Source: Acidobacteriota bacterium
Lineage (GTDB): Bacteria; Acidobacteriota; Terriglobia; Terriglobales; Acidobacteriaceae
Direction: 5' to 3'
Assembly: GCA_013289685.1 (NCBI GenBank)
Contig: JABCZL010000010.1
Location: forward strand, 186,001-250,000
DNA: 64,000 nt
Shown: positions 52,426-61,663 of the stretch, piece by piece
How positions within the stretch are numbered: the first letter of the stretch is position 1
How the letters are laid out: each line of letters opens with the position of its first letter
The notes under the pieces: model-generated
The model's input: the letters and a program-made list of their open reading frames with translations, nothing else
Databases searched by the model: none
What the model was told of the DNA's origin: nothing
Translations under genes and position numbers: made by a program

Positions 52426-53319
52426 ATGCCCCGCAATGTCCGCTGTGCCTTGATTCAAGCCAGCAACGCGCTCTCGACCGAACGCCCGCTCGCACAAATC
52501 AGGAAGGCGATGATCGACAAGCACCTGAAGCTGATTGAGCAGGCAGCGCGCAAAAAGACGCAGGTCCTCTGCCTGCAGGAACTTTTCTACGGCCCTTATT
52601 TTTGCGCCGAACAGAATGCCCGTTGGTACGAACTGACCGAACGCGTGCCCGACGGCCCGACCACGCGACTCATGCAGAAAATTGCGGCCAAGCACCGCAT
52701 GGTGATCGTGGTTCCAGTCTATGAAGAGCAGATGCCGGGGGTTTACTTCAACACCGCCGCGGTCATTGACGCCGACGGACGCTATCTCGGCAAGTACCGC
52801 AAGCATCACATCCCGCACTGCCATCCTGGATTCTGGGAGAAATTTTATTTCACTCCCGGCGATCTTGGTTATCCCGTCTTCGAAACCAAGTACGCGCGCG
52901 TGGGCGTGTACATTTGCTACGACCGCCATTTTCCGGAGGGCGCGCGCATCCTCGGATTGAACGGCGCCGAAATCGTTTTCAATCCTTCCGCGACTGTGGC
53001 TGGACTCTCGGAATATTTGTGGGAACTGGAACAGCCAGCGCATGCCGTGGCCAACGGGTACTTTGTAGGAGCGATCAATCGCGTGGGGACCGAGAAGCCG
53101 TGGAGTATTGGCGAATTCTACGGCAAAAGTTATTTCTGCAATCCGCGGGGCAAGATCATCGCTCAGGCCAGCCGCGACAAAGACGAAGTGGTGGTCGCCG
53201 ATCTCGACCTCGACATGATCGCCGAGGTCCGCAAGGTTTGGCAGTTTTTCCGCGATCGTCGACCGGACAGCTATGGTCCCCTGACGACGCAGAGCGGAAC
53301 ATCTGCCGCAGCGGACTGA
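52426..53319 (+). CDS. Beta-ureidopropionase / N-carbamoyl amidase (nitrilase superfamily)
   Basis: A 297-residue carbon-nitrogen hydrolase with the Glu-Lys-Cys triad: Glu52 (LQELFYGP), Lys126 (KYRKHHIPH) and Cys164 (VYICYDRHFPE). The HHIPHCHPGFWEKFYFTPGD segment is typical of beta-ureidopropionase and N-carbamoylputrescine amidase. Given the dihydropyrimidinase at 55933, the likely reaction is N-carbamoyl-beta-alanine to beta-alanine, CO2 and ammonia, the last step of reductive pyrimidine breakdown. Putrescine synthesis is the alternative. ATG 52426 follows gggagg. Confidence 0.88.
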   Translation: MPRNVRCALIQASNALSTERPLAQIRKAMIDKHLKLIEQAARKKTQVLCLQELFYGPYFCAEQNARWYELTERVPDGPTTRLMQKIAAKHRMVIVVPVYEEQMPGVYFNTAAVIDADGRYLGKYRKHHIPHCHPGFWEKFYFTPGDLGYPVFETKYARVGVYICYDRHFPEGARILGLNGAEIVFNPSATVAGLSEYLWELEQPAHAVANGYFVGAINRVGTEKPWSIGEFYGKSYFCNPRGKIIAQASRDKDEVVVADLDLDMIAEVRKVWQFFRDRRPDSYGPLTTQSGTSAAAD

Positions 53320-53350
53320 GTGTAAGTTCTTATCGTTAACTAAACAACCA

Positions 53351-54790
53351 ATGACGATCCCGGACCCCACGCAACTCCGCGCGCGAATCGAATCCAGCCC
53401 GCTGTATAACGAGGACCTCGCGCCAGCCAGCGCCGAGCGCCGGCACTGGGGCACGTACAACTTCGCAGCACTGTGGGTTTCGATGTCGGTGAACATCCTG
53501 ACCTACATGCTGGCTGCGAGTTTGATTCAAGGAGGAATGAACTGGAAGCAGGCGGTTGCGACCATCTTCCTGGGCAACGTAATCGTGCTTGCTCCAATGC
53601 TGCTGAATTCGCATCCCGGCGCAAAGTACGGGATTCCGTTTCCGGTTCTGGCTCGCGCTTCGTTCGGAGTTCTAGGGGCGAACGTCGCGGCAGTTCTGCG
53701 CGCGCTGGTCGCGTGCGGATGGTTCGGCATTCAGACCTGGATCGGCGGCGAGGCCATCAGCACCTTGCTGGCGACGATTGTTCCCAGTTGGAAAACTTTC
53801 TCGTATGGTCCGGCCATCTGCTTTTTTCTTTTCTGGCTGATCAACCTTGCGGTCGTGCTCAAGGGAATCGAGTATATTCGCGTTCTGCAGGGCATTAGTG
53901 CGCCCGTCTTGCTGGGCGTTGGACTGCTTTTGTTGGGATGGGCCTATCACGCGGCCGGTGGCTTCGGCCCCATGTTCTCGGTGCCCTCGCGGTTCACGAC
54001 GTTTTCTGAATTCCTGAAGTTCTTGATCCCCGCGCTCAACGGCACCGTTGGTTTCTGGGCTACAGTATCGCTAAACATCCCCGACTTCACGCGGTTTGCG
54101 CGTAATCAGCGGGAGCAGGTGATTGGTCAGGCCTTGGCCCTGCCAACCACGATGACGCTATACGCCTTCGTCGGGATCGTTGTCACCTCGGCGACCGTGG
54201 TCATCTATGGGACTGCGATCTGGGATCCCGTGCAACTGCTGAGCCGCTTTCATTCGCCCGTGGCGGTGGTGATCTCGCTGGTCGCGATTCTGCTGGCTAC
54301 ACTCAACGTGAACATCGGCGCCAATGTAGTTTCGCCGGCGAATGATTTTTCGAACCTGTGGCCGCGTGGAATTAGTTTTCGTACGGGCGGCGTCATCACT
54401 TGTTTTATGGGGATCGCGCTGATGCCCTGGAAGCTGCTCGCAAACTACGGAACATTTATTTTCGGCTGGCTGGGCGGATATGCGGCTTTTCTGGGGCCGG
54501 TGGCGGGAATCATGATCTGCGACTATTTCGTCATCCGGCGGCGAGTATTGCAGGTGGACGACCTGTATCTTCGAGGCGGACTCTACGAATACTCGCGGGG
54601 ATTCAACTGGTGCGCGGTTGTGGCGCTGGCGCTGGGAGCGGGCTCCGCTCTCGCTGGGCTAGCCGTTCCATCCATGCGCGCGCTCTATGACTATTCGTGG
54701 TTCGTCGGCTTCGCAGTTGCGTTCGTGGTGTACTACGCGATGATGAAGGTTCAGCAACAAACAACGATTGCTCCGCAGGTATCCGCCTAG
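53351..54790 (+). CDS. NCS1-family nucleobase/allantoin/hydantoin permease
   Basis: A 479-residue permease with 12 helices. The NCS1 hallmark NEDLAPASAERRHWGTYNFA leads into helix 1 (LWVSMSVNILTYMLAA), and there is the ASFGVLGANVAA and WIGGEAI block of the substrate site, then NIPDFTRFARNQREQ. NCS1 carriers take up uracil, cytosine, allantoin or hydantoins with Na+ or H+. The location between beta-ureidopropionase (31 bp upstream) and dihydropyrimidinase points to uracil/thymine or a dihydro/hydantoin form. No clear Shine-Dalgarno is seen. Confidence 0.9.
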   Translation: MTIPDPTQLRARIESSPLYNEDLAPASAERRHWGTYNFAALWVSMSVNILTYMLAASLIQGGMNWKQAVATIFLGNVIVLAPMLLNSHPGAKYGIPFPVLARASFGVLGANVAAVLRALVACGWFGIQTWIGGEAISTLLATIVPSWKTFSYGPAICFFLFWLINLAVVLKGIEYIRVLQGISAPVLLGVGLLLLGWAYHAAGGFGPMFSVPSRFTTFSEFLKFLIPALNGTVGFWATVSLNIPDFTRFARNQREQVIGQALALPTTMTLYAFVGIVVTSATVVIYGTAIWDPVQLLSRFHSPVAVVISLVAILLATLNVNIGANVVSPANDFSNLWPRGISFRTGGVITCFMGIALMPWKLLANYGTFIFGWLGGYAAFLGPVAGIMICDYFVIRRRVLQVDDLYLRGGLYEYSRGFNWCAVVALALGAGSALAGLAVPSMRALYDYSWFVGFAVAFVVYYAMMKVQQQTTIAPQVSA

Positions 54791-54793
54791 CGA

Positions 54794-55798
54794 CTACGTC
54801 TTTCTTTCTTTCAGGAATTCGGGAAGGATATCTCGCTGATAGATATCGAGCGTCTGCTCTTCGTCTCCACACATGAGATAGATGTTAAATTGCGTGACCC
54901 CCGCCGCTGCCAGATCGCGCAACTTCTTACGATGAGCTTCGGCTGGCCCAACCAGGCAGAATCGGTCGATCACTTCGTCGGAAACGAAATCTGCGTTGTC
55001 GCTGCCGACTTCGCAATGGTGCTGATAGTCATAGTGGCCGCGATCCTGCACGAACGATGTAAGTGCAGGCGGAAGGTCTTCGGGCTTGTATTGCCGGATG
55101 AGATCCATCACATGATTCGAGACCAGAGCGGGGAACCATCGCACACGCTCGCGAGCCACGCTCAAATCACTTGAGACCCAAACCGGCGCGGCGGCCATCA
55201 CCTCGATGCGGCCGGGATCGCGTCCCGCGGCGCGAGCACCTTCTTTCACGAATCCCATGCACCATGCGATTAGCGCGGGATCGGCAAACTGCAGAATGAT
55301 GCCGTCGGCCACTCGTCCGGCCATGTGCAGCACTTTGGGACCGTACCCTGCAATCCAAACTCGCGGAGAATCTTTGGCCCAGGTGAGTCGAGTCGGTTGA
55401 CCGTCGTGTTGCACCTCTTTGCCGGACGTAAGATCGCGAAACTCCGCCACCGCGGCTTCCAACTGCGACCAACTGACAGGCTTCTTGCCCATCACGCGGC
55501 GCGAGCTGTCGCCGCGGCCGATGCCGAGTTCCATCCGTCCACCTGAAATCAGATTGAGAGTTGCAAACAAGCTGGCCGTTACGGTCAGGTCGCGAGTCGC
55601 AGGATTCGTCACGCACGTACCCAGGCGCATACGCTGCGTGTTGGTCGCCATCAGCGTCAGCAGAGGATACGGTTCCTTCCACAAAACGTGAGAATCGAAA
55701 ATCCAGCCATATTCAAAACCGGCGCCCTCGGCCTGCCTCGTCAGGCCTACGATTCGTTCGATCGAGATGTCAGGTTTCAATGCGATGCCGAATTGCAT
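54794..55798 (-). CDS. LLM-class flavin/F420-dependent oxidoreductase
   Basis: A 334-residue luciferase-like oxidoreductase close to the TIGR03842 (CPS_4043) type. It has MQFGIALKPDISIERIVGL, GFEYGWIFDSHVLWKEPYPLL, the cofactor segment LGTCVTNPATRDLTVTAS and LGIGRGDSSRRVMGKKP. This subfamily is often found with hydantoinase/dihydropyrimidinase genes. It could oxidise or reduce the pyrimidine ring and so replace dihydropyrimidine dehydrogenase, which is absent here; that is inference. It is convergent with the NCS1 gene and divergent from dihydropyrimidinase. Confidence 0.8.
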   Translation of the reverse strand: MQFGIALKPDISIERIVGLTRQAEGAGFEYGWIFDSHVLWKEPYPLLTLMATNTQRMRLGTCVTNPATRDLTVTASLFATLNLISGGRMELGIGRGDSSRRVMGKKPVSWSQLEAAVAEFRDLTSGKEVQHDGQPTRLTWAKDSPRVWIAGYGPKVLHMAGRVADGIILQFADPALIAWCMGFVKEGARAAGRDPGRIEVMAAAPVWVSSDLSVARERVRWFPALVSNHVMDLIRQYKPEDLPPALTSFVQDRGHYDYQHHCEVGSDNADFVSDEVIDRFCLVGPAEAHRKKLRDLAAAGVTQFNIYLMCGDEEQTLDIYQRDILPEFLKERKT

Positions 55799-55932
55799 GG
55801 CCGGTCCCTCTCATGGAGAAGCAATTCAAGAACTGATTGTGAACTGAGTCACTGAAGTGCGGCAGTTTAGCATAGAATTCTTCTCTCATAACGGCCAGAG
55901 TCGCGGCGCCGGCCGAGCCGACGGAGGACTCG

Positions 55933-57330
55933 ATGGGTTTCGACACGATCATCAGAAACGGTTCCGTGGTGACGGCAACCGACACTTATACCGCGGACAT
56001 TGCCATTGCGAAGGGCAAGATCAGCGCCATTGGAACTGATCTTCCGGCGCAGAACGCCAGCAGAATTCTGGACGCGTCGGGCAAACTCGTCTTGCCCGGG
56101 GGAATCGATGTTCATACTCACCTTGATATGCCATTCGGCGGCACGACCAGCGCCGACGACTTTGAAACCGGTACACGGGCCGCGGCGTTCGGCGGTACAA
56201 CCACCCTGATTGACTTTGCAATTCAGTACAAAGGCCAGCCCTTGCGACAGGCCTTCGATACTTGGATGAGCAAGGCAGCGAACAAGGCCACCTGCGATTA
56301 CGCTTTCCACTGCATCGTGACCGACGTCTCGGGCGGGCAGCTTTCTGAAATGAACGATCTGGTGGACGAAGGCGTGACCAGCTTCAAGCTCTTCATGGCG
56401 TATCCCGGCGTGTTCATGCTCGACGATGGCAGCATCTTCAAAGCTCTGCAAAATACGGCGAAGAGCGGCGCGCTGGTCTGCATGCACGCGGAAAACGGGA
56501 GCGCGATTGACGTCATCGTGCAACAGGCTTTGGCCGAGGGAAAGAGAGCGCCGAAGTACCACGCGCTCACTCGTCCTACTACAGCAGAGGCCGAGGCGGT
56601 AGGACGCGCGATTGCGCTTGCCGAGATGGCGGGCGCGCCTATCTACATCGTCCACTTGAGCTGCAATGACGCGCTCGAGAAAATTCGCGAGGCACGAGAC
56701 CGCGGACTTCCCGTTTACGCCGAGACCTGCCCGCAATATCTGTATCTCTCCCTCGACAACATGGATGCGCCCGGTTTCGAAGGAGCGAAGTACGTATTCA
56801 CTCCGCCGCTGCGGGAGAAATGGCACCAGGAAAAACTTTGGCAGGGCCTGAAGCACGATCATTTGCAGGTTGTCTCCACGGACCACTGCCCGTTTTGTTT
56901 TAAGGAGCAAAAAGAAATGGGCCGCGACGACTTCACGAAAATCCCAAACGGAGGTCCAGGCGTGGAGCACCGCATGAGCCTGATCTTCTCTGGCGGCGTT
57001 GCCAGCGGACGTTTCAATGCGAACCGCTTTGTGGAACTGGTCTCCACGACTCCAGCCAAACTGTTCGGGCTGTACCCGCGCAAAGGCACCATCGCGGTTG
57101 GCAGCGACGCCGATCTTGTGATTTTCGATCCCAAGCGCAAACACACCATCAGCGCCAAGACTCACCATATGCGCGTCGATTACTCGATGTTCGAGGGCAT
57201 CCAGGTCACGGGCATGCCCGACGTCGTTCTTTCGCGAGGCGAGGTTGTGGTAGAGGGAGAAAAATTCCTGGGTCGCGCGGGACGAGGAGAATTTCTGCGA
57301 CGCGCAACTTATGCACAGGTGAATGGCTAG
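55933..57330 (+). CDS. hydA: Dihydropyrimidinase / D-hydantoinase
   Basis: A 465-residue amidohydrolase with a binuclear metal site: His61-x-His63 (IDVHTHLDMPFGG), carbamylated Lys152 (SFKLFMAYPG), His185 (CMHAEN), the HLSC His and the STDHCPF Asp. It opens dihydrouracil or dihydrothymine to N-carbamoyl-beta-amino acids (or hydantoins to N-carbamoyl amino acids). Its product is the substrate of the nitrilase-type enzyme at 52426. A ggagg site precedes ATG 55933. A permease gene follows 84 bp later on the same strand. Confidence 0.94.
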   Translation: MGFDTIIRNGSVVTATDTYTADIAIAKGKISAIGTDLPAQNASRILDASGKLVLPGGIDVHTHLDMPFGGTTSADDFETGTRAAAFGGTTTLIDFAIQYKGQPLRQAFDTWMSKAANKATCDYAFHCIVTDVSGGQLSEMNDLVDEGVTSFKLFMAYPGVFMLDDGSIFKALQNTAKSGALVCMHAENGSAIDVIVQQALAEGKRAPKYHALTRPTTAEAEAVGRAIALAEMAGAPIYIVHLSCNDALEKIREARDRGLPVYAETCPQYLYLSLDNMDAPGFEGAKYVFTPPLREKWHQEKLWQGLKHDHLQVVSTDHCPFCFKEQKEMGRDDFTKIPNGGPGVEHRMSLIFSGGVASGRFNANRFVELVSTTPAKLFGLYPRKGTIAVGSDADLVIFDPKRKHTISAKTHHMRVDYSMFEGIQVTGMPDVVLSRGEVVVEGEKFLGRAGRGEFLRRATYAQVNG

Positions 57331-57414
57331 ACTTCGCAATCTCAACATCGGCAATCTCACTTGTGGCTTCCGGAGAAGAAGAGTACAGTTACTCGTTTTC
57401 CAAGGGAGAACGCG

Positions 57415-58392
57415 ATGTACACGCCTCCGAGTCTGACGATCGCGCTGTTGATGATGATTACCAGCGCCATCTGCTGGGGTTCCTGGGCTAACACCTACAA
57501 GGGCGTCAAGAATTATCGTTTCGAACTTTTCTATTGGGACTACGCGATCGGCATTCTTCTGATTTCTCTGATCCTGGCCCTCACCATGGGCAGCAGCGGC
57601 CACGATGCTTCCAGCTTCGTGAATAACATCCAGGCCGCGGACGCTTCCAACATCGTCTCTACTCTGGTCGGCGGGGCCATTTTCAATCTCGCGAATCTTC
57701 TGCTCGTTGCTGCAATCGACATGGCGGGACTGGCGGTCGCGTTCCCCGTGTCTATTGGAATCGCGCTGGTCGTGGGCGTCGTGTTGAACTTCATCCTGCA
57801 ACCCAAAGGCAACGGCCTGCTCTTGGCGGGAGGGGTTGTGTGCGCTTTCGTTGCCGTTGTGCTCGACGGAAAAGCTTACGGAAGTCTGGCGAGTTCCGGG
57901 CGCACCGTTTCGAAAAAGAGCATTGTCACTTGCGTAGTGTCAGGTGTGCTCATGGGGCTGTGGAGCCCCTTCACGACCTACGGCACGACCCGCGGAAACG
58001 CGCTGACTCCGTACAGTTCCGTGGTATTTCTCACTCTGGGCGCGCTGCTGTCGTGCTTTGTCTGGAATCTTTATTTCATGAAAAAACCGCTCGCTGGGGA
58101 ACCAGTCGGCTTCGGCGGATTCTTCACCGCTCCGGCGTCGGGACATCTGCTCGGCTTGCTCGGCGGAGTGATCTGGGGCACGGGAACGGTGTTCAATGTT
58201 GTGGCCGGAAAAGCGACTACCTTCGCCATCTCTTACGCGATTGGCCAATCCGCCCCGATGGTCGCGGCGTTGTGGGGAGTGTTAGCGTGGAAAGAATTTG
58301 CGGGCTCGGGAAAGAGCGCCAAATTTTATCTTGCTCTCATGTTCCTCTTCTACGGGTTGGCGATTCTGCTGGTCGCGCGCGCGAACGGCTGA
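57415..58392 (+). CDS. Ureide-permease-like (UPS/DMT) transporter
   Basis: A 325-residue carrier with ten predicted helices in the DMT superfamily. By recall it follows plant ureide permeases (AtUPS) along its length: an opening CWGSWAN, YWDYAIGILLISLILAL, GGAIFNLANLLLVAAIDMAG, LNFILQPKGN, and the end GGVIWGTGTVFNVVAGKATT then ALWGVLAWKEF. Plant UPS moves allantoin and uracil. The GRP glucose/ribose porters are the alternative family. Next to dihydropyrimidinase, uptake of uracil or a related ureide fits. ATG 57415 follows agggag; it converges on nupC. Confidence 0.72.
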   Translation: MYTPPSLTIALLMMITSAICWGSWANTYKGVKNYRFELFYWDYAIGILLISLILALTMGSSGHDASSFVNNIQAADASNIVSTLVGGAIFNLANLLLVAAIDMAGLAVAFPVSIGIALVVGVVLNFILQPKGNGLLLAGGVVCAFVAVVLDGKAYGSLASSGRTVSKKSIVTCVVSGVLMGLWSPFTTYGTTRGNALTPYSSVVFLTLGALLSCFVWNLYFMKKPLAGEPVGFGGFFTAPASGHLLGLLGGVIWGTGTVFNVVAGKATTFAISYAIGQSAPMVAALWGVLAWKEFAGSGKSAKFYLALMFLFYGLAILLVARANG

Positions 58393-58416
58393 GGGCGATT
58401 CCGAAACCAGCTTCGC

Positions 58417-59646
58417 CTAGAGCAGCATGCCGGCAATGGATGCCGACATCAGGTTGGCCATCGTCCCCGCGAGCATGGCGCGGACGCCCAGCCGGGCCAG
58501 TTCGCCTCGCTTGTTCGGCGCGAGCGCACCAATGCCGCCAATCTGGATTCCAATCGAACTGAGATTCGCGAAGCCGCACAGCGCGAAGGTGGCAATCGTG
58601 AACGAGCGCGGATCGAGTACCGCCCTTTGTGGCCCGAGCATGGAAAAGGCAACCAGCTCATTAAGCACCATGCGGGTGCCCAGCAGGTTGCCGATCGCCG
58701 GACAATCGCGCCAGGGAATTCCGATGACCCAGGCCACCGGCGAGAACAGCACGCCAAGAACGCTCTCCACGCTCACTGGGAACCACGCGAAGTGGTGGTG
58801 AATGCCGCCGAAAATGCCATCGAGTAGATGGACCAGCGCGATAAACGCAATCAGCATAGCGCCGATGTTCAACGCCATGTGCAAGCCGTCGCCGGTACCA
58901 CGCGCGATGGCGCCCAGCAGATTTTCGTGGCTTTCTTTCGTCGTTTCCTCCTCACTCATCACCACGCGCCCGGCGGTTTTGGGCACTTCGGTTTCGGGCA
59001 CGAGCATCTTCGAAACGAGGATGGTGCCGGGAGCAGTCATAATCACGGCGCTGAGCACATGCCGGGGCTCAGCGCCGAAGGCGAAGTAGGCGGCCATGAT
59101 CGAGCCGGAGACGTGCGCCATGCCGCTGGTCATCACGGTCATGAGTTCGGAGCGGGTGAGTTCGGGCAGGAACGGGCGAATGGTCACCGGCGCTTCCGTC
59201 TGGCCCATGAAGATGCTGGCGGCAACGTTAAGTGACTCCGCGCCGCTGGCGCCCATGATGCGCGTCATTGCCCAGGCCGCGATCCGAATGACGAACTGCA
59301 TAATGCCATAGTGATACAGAATTGCGAAGAGGGCACAGATGAAAACAACGGTCGGCAGCACCTGGAACGCGAAGATGAAACCGACGCTCGAACCCTGCTT
59401 GCCCAGCGGGCCGAAGACGAATTCGGAGCCGAAGTAGGCATAGTTGAGAACGCGATTGGCAGCGTCGCCGGCGACCTGGAAGATGCGGCGGCCATAGTCC
59501 ACACGCAACACGAAAATCGCGAATGTGATCTGCAGGCCGAGTCCCCAGGCAACAGTCTTGACGCGAATGGCGCGACGATTCGTGGAGAAAACGTAGGCGA
59601 GCCCGAGCATCGTCAGCAGGCCAAGAATTCCTGTGAATCGTCCCAT
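58417..59646 (-). CDS. nupC: Concentrative nucleoside transporter NupC (CNT family)
   Basis: A 409-residue CNT carrier importing nucleosides with H+ or Na+. It has the family segments LGLAYVFSTNRRAI, FAFQVLPTVVFICALFAILYHYGIMQ, GASGAESLNVAASIFMGQTEAP, the binding-site TVMTSGMAHVSGSIMAAYFAFG and VLNELVAF. Its start abuts the deoA stop (59647) with no spacer. Thus cdd, deoA and nupC form one translationally coupled unit: import, deamination, phosphorolysis. Confidence 0.93.
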   Translation of the reverse strand: MGRFTGILGLLTMLGLAYVFSTNRRAIRVKTVAWGLGLQITFAIFVLRVDYGRRIFQVAGDAANRVLNYAYFGSEFVFGPLGKQGSSVGFIFAFQVLPTVVFICALFAILYHYGIMQFVIRIAAWAMTRIMGASGAESLNVAASIFMGQTEAPVTIRPFLPELTRSELMTVMTSGMAHVSGSIMAAYFAFGAEPRHVLSAVIMTAPGTILVSKMLVPETEVPKTAGRVVMSEEETTKESHENLLGAIARGTGDGLHMALNIGAMLIAFIALVHLLDGIFGGIHHHFAWFPVSVESVLGVLFSPVAWVIGIPWRDCPAIGNLLGTRMVLNELVAFSMLGPQRAVLDPRSFTIATFALCGFANLSSIGIQIGGIGALAPNKRGELARLGVRAMLAGTMANLMSASIAGMLL

Positions 59647-60999
59647 TCAGTTATTCTCCCCGGATTTTCCGATGACTCTGTGGATGAGAGGCCGCTTCGC
59701 CGCCGGCGGCGCATCCGAGACCAAGCAACTCGCCTCGATCAGTTGCCGGGCGCGCGCGGCTTTTGCTTCGGCATTGTAGTGGATGGTCGCGATCGGCTCG
59801 CCGGCCGCCACTCGATCTCCAACTTTCTTGTGCAGCACAATCCCTACCGCAGGATCGACGGAGTCTTCTTTGCGTTCGCGCCCGCCGCCCAGGATCACAC
59901 AGGCGGTGCCGATCTGCTCGCACTGCATCGACGTGAGATATCCAGCCTTTAGGCTTGGAACCTGCATGTTGTATTGCGCCTGGGGCAACCGCTTGGGGTC
60001 ATCGATGACTCGCGGATCGCCGCCCTGCAGTTCCACCATCTGCTGGAACCTTTGCAGCGCTTTGCCGGATGAAATTAGCTTCGCGCCCTGCTGTTTCCCT
60101 TCGGCGACCGTATTCGAGACCCCGCCCAGATGCAGCATCCATCCCGTAAGTTCCAGGCAGAGTTCCCGCAAATCTTCCGGGCCGCCGCCACGCAAGACTT
60201 CTACGACTTCAACCACCTCCAGCGCGTTGCCGATCATGTTTCCCAGCGGCTGATCCATATCCGTGATCAGCGCAACGACCTGTTTGCCCATCCGCTCTCC
60301 GGTTTCAACCATGAGTTCGGCGAGGAAGGCCGCGTCTTTCTCGCTCTTCATGAAAGCGCCGGACCCAGTCTTCACGTCGAGCACCAGCGCGTCGATGCCT
60401 TCCGCCAACTTCTTGCTCATGATGGAAGCGCAAATCAGATACGGACTCTCCACCGTGCCCGTGACGTCTCGCAATGCGTAGAGCTTGCGATCGGCGGGTG
60501 CAATCTCTGCTGTCTGACCGATCATGGCGCAGCCGCAGATTTCAAGGACACGGCAGAACTCTGCCACCGACAGATTCACATTGAAGCCAGGAATGGATTC
60601 CAACTTATCGAGCGTTCCGCCGGTGTGCCCCAGACCGCGCCCACTGATCATCGGAACCGCTACGCCTGCAGCGGCAACCAGCGGAGCCAGCACCAGAGAA
60701 GTTTTGTCGCCGACGCCGCCCGTGGAATGTTTGTCGACTTTTTTTGGCGCTAATGAAGAGAGATCCAGCACATCGCCCGAATGCAGCATCGCATCCGTGA
60801 GGGCGGCCGTCTCTGGGCGCGTCATCCCTTTCAAGACCACGGCCATCAGCCACGCGGAGACTTGATAGTCCGGAATCTCGCCCTTGGTGTAGGCGCTCAC
60901 CAGACCCTCGATTTCGGCTCGCGACAGTTCCGCGCCATCCCGTTTTTTGCGGATCACATCAATCGCGCGAAACGTTTGCGGCACGGTCGGTTGGCTCAC
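59647..60999 (-). CDS. deoA: Thymidine / pyrimidine-nucleoside phosphorylase
   Basis: A 450-residue phosphorylase with the family signature SGRGLGHTGGTLDKLESIPG, the phosphate-binding KHSTGGVGDKTSLVLAP, LDVKTGSGAFM and a C-terminal domain (VGDRVAAGEPIATIHYNAEA). It splits thymidine, deoxyuridine or uridine into base and (deoxy)ribose-1-phosphate. The start is a GTG at 60999 overlapping the cdd stop (GTGA); the longer open frame runs antisense-like over cdd. Length matches the family (435-450). Confidence 0.94.
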   Translation of the reverse strand: MSQPTVPQTFRAIDVIRKKRDGAELSRAEIEGLVSAYTKGEIPDYQVSAWLMAVVLKGMTRPETAALTDAMLHSGDVLDLSSLAPKKVDKHSTGGVGDKTSLVLAPLVAAAGVAVPMISGRGLGHTGGTLDKLESIPGFNVNLSVAEFCRVLEICGCAMIGQTAEIAPADRKLYALRDVTGTVESPYLICASIMSKKLAEGIDALVLDVKTGSGAFMKSEKDAAFLAELMVETGERMGKQVVALITDMDQPLGNMIGNALEVVEVVEVLRGGGPEDLRELCLELTGWMLHLGGVSNTVAEGKQQGAKLISSGKALQRFQQMVELQGGDPRVIDDPKRLPQAQYNMQVPSLKAGYLTSMQCEQIGTACVILGGGRERKEDSVDPAVGIVLHKKVGDRVAAGEPIATIHYNAEAKAARARQLIEASCLVSDAPPAAKRPLIHRVIGKSGENN

Positions 61000-61406
61000 T
61001 GTAAGCGGAATCCTTCTGGAAGAAGTTCTGTAATGTGCGCTTGCTTGGGTCCGGCAGAGCCCTGGAAAAAGATTGTCGCATCGGGGCCGAATTCGTAAAT
61101 CACCTGCCGGCACGCTCCGCAAGGTGAACACGCGACGCCATGATCGTTGGTGACGGCCACCGCCTGAATCTCGATCTTGGGGCCCAATTGGGCGACGGCG
61201 GTGAAGATTGCGGTTCGCTCGGCGCAGTTGGTCATTCCGTAGGAGGCGTTCTCGACATTGCAGCCAGAAACAATTTTCCCATTGGTCAGCAGGATGGCTG
61301 CGCCCACGTGGAAGTGGGAGTACGGAGCATGCGCATTCTTCATCACCCTGATGGCCGCTTGCTCCAGTTTTTTCCGTAGGTTCGCGGAGATTGTGTTCTT
61401 GGGCAT
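60996..61406 (-). CDS. cdd: Cytidine deaminase
   Basis: A 136-residue homotetrameric-type cytidine/deoxycytidine deaminase with the zinc and catalytic motifs NCAERTA (Cys-Ala-Glu) and PCGACRQV, and the substrate loop GCNVENASYG. It makes (deoxy)uridine, which DeoA then cleaves. It is the first gene of the cdd-deoA-nupC unit, divergent from deoC across a 257-bp spacer. In that spacer I see no confident promoter, and no RNA gene. Confidence 0.95.
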   Translation of the reverse strand: MPKNTISANLRKKLEQAAIRVMKNAHAPYSHFHVGAAILLTNGKIVSGCNVENASYGMTNCAERTAIFTAVAQLGPKIEIQAVAVTNDHGVACSPCGACRQVIYEFGPDATIFFQGSAGPKQAHITELLPEGFRLQ

Positions 61407-61663
61407 AGAAAAAATTGAAATTTATCGTGCAGGCGAATTAGCTCTCCGAATCCGCCGAATCGTGCGCCATTGTAAACCTTTGTCGGGTTCTGGGCCATTT
61501 CTTGCCGAGCGACGACGCGGAGCGCACCGGGGGATTCGAATTCGCGTTGTCACATTGCCTAACGTACAATTGCGACTCGTGGAGTCCAGCTCGTGTTCGG
61601 AAGGCACGGGTATGCACCGAATGGATTGGAATTCTCATCGAATGTTAAGAAGGCAAAGCTGCG

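Noticed and set aside
52354..53496. 380-codon minus-strand frame over the beta-ureidopropionase gene
   Set aside because: Complement of a gene with an intact Glu-Lys-Cys triad.
55867..57801. 644-codon open frame on the minus strand over the dihydropyrimidinase gene
   Set aside because: It is the complement of hydA, which has all catalytic motifs; the minus-strand product is Arg/His-rich without any family pattern.
61547..61570. Promoter ttgtca/tacaat between cdd and deoC
   Set aside because: The boxes are only 12 bp apart, too close for a sigma-70 promoter.
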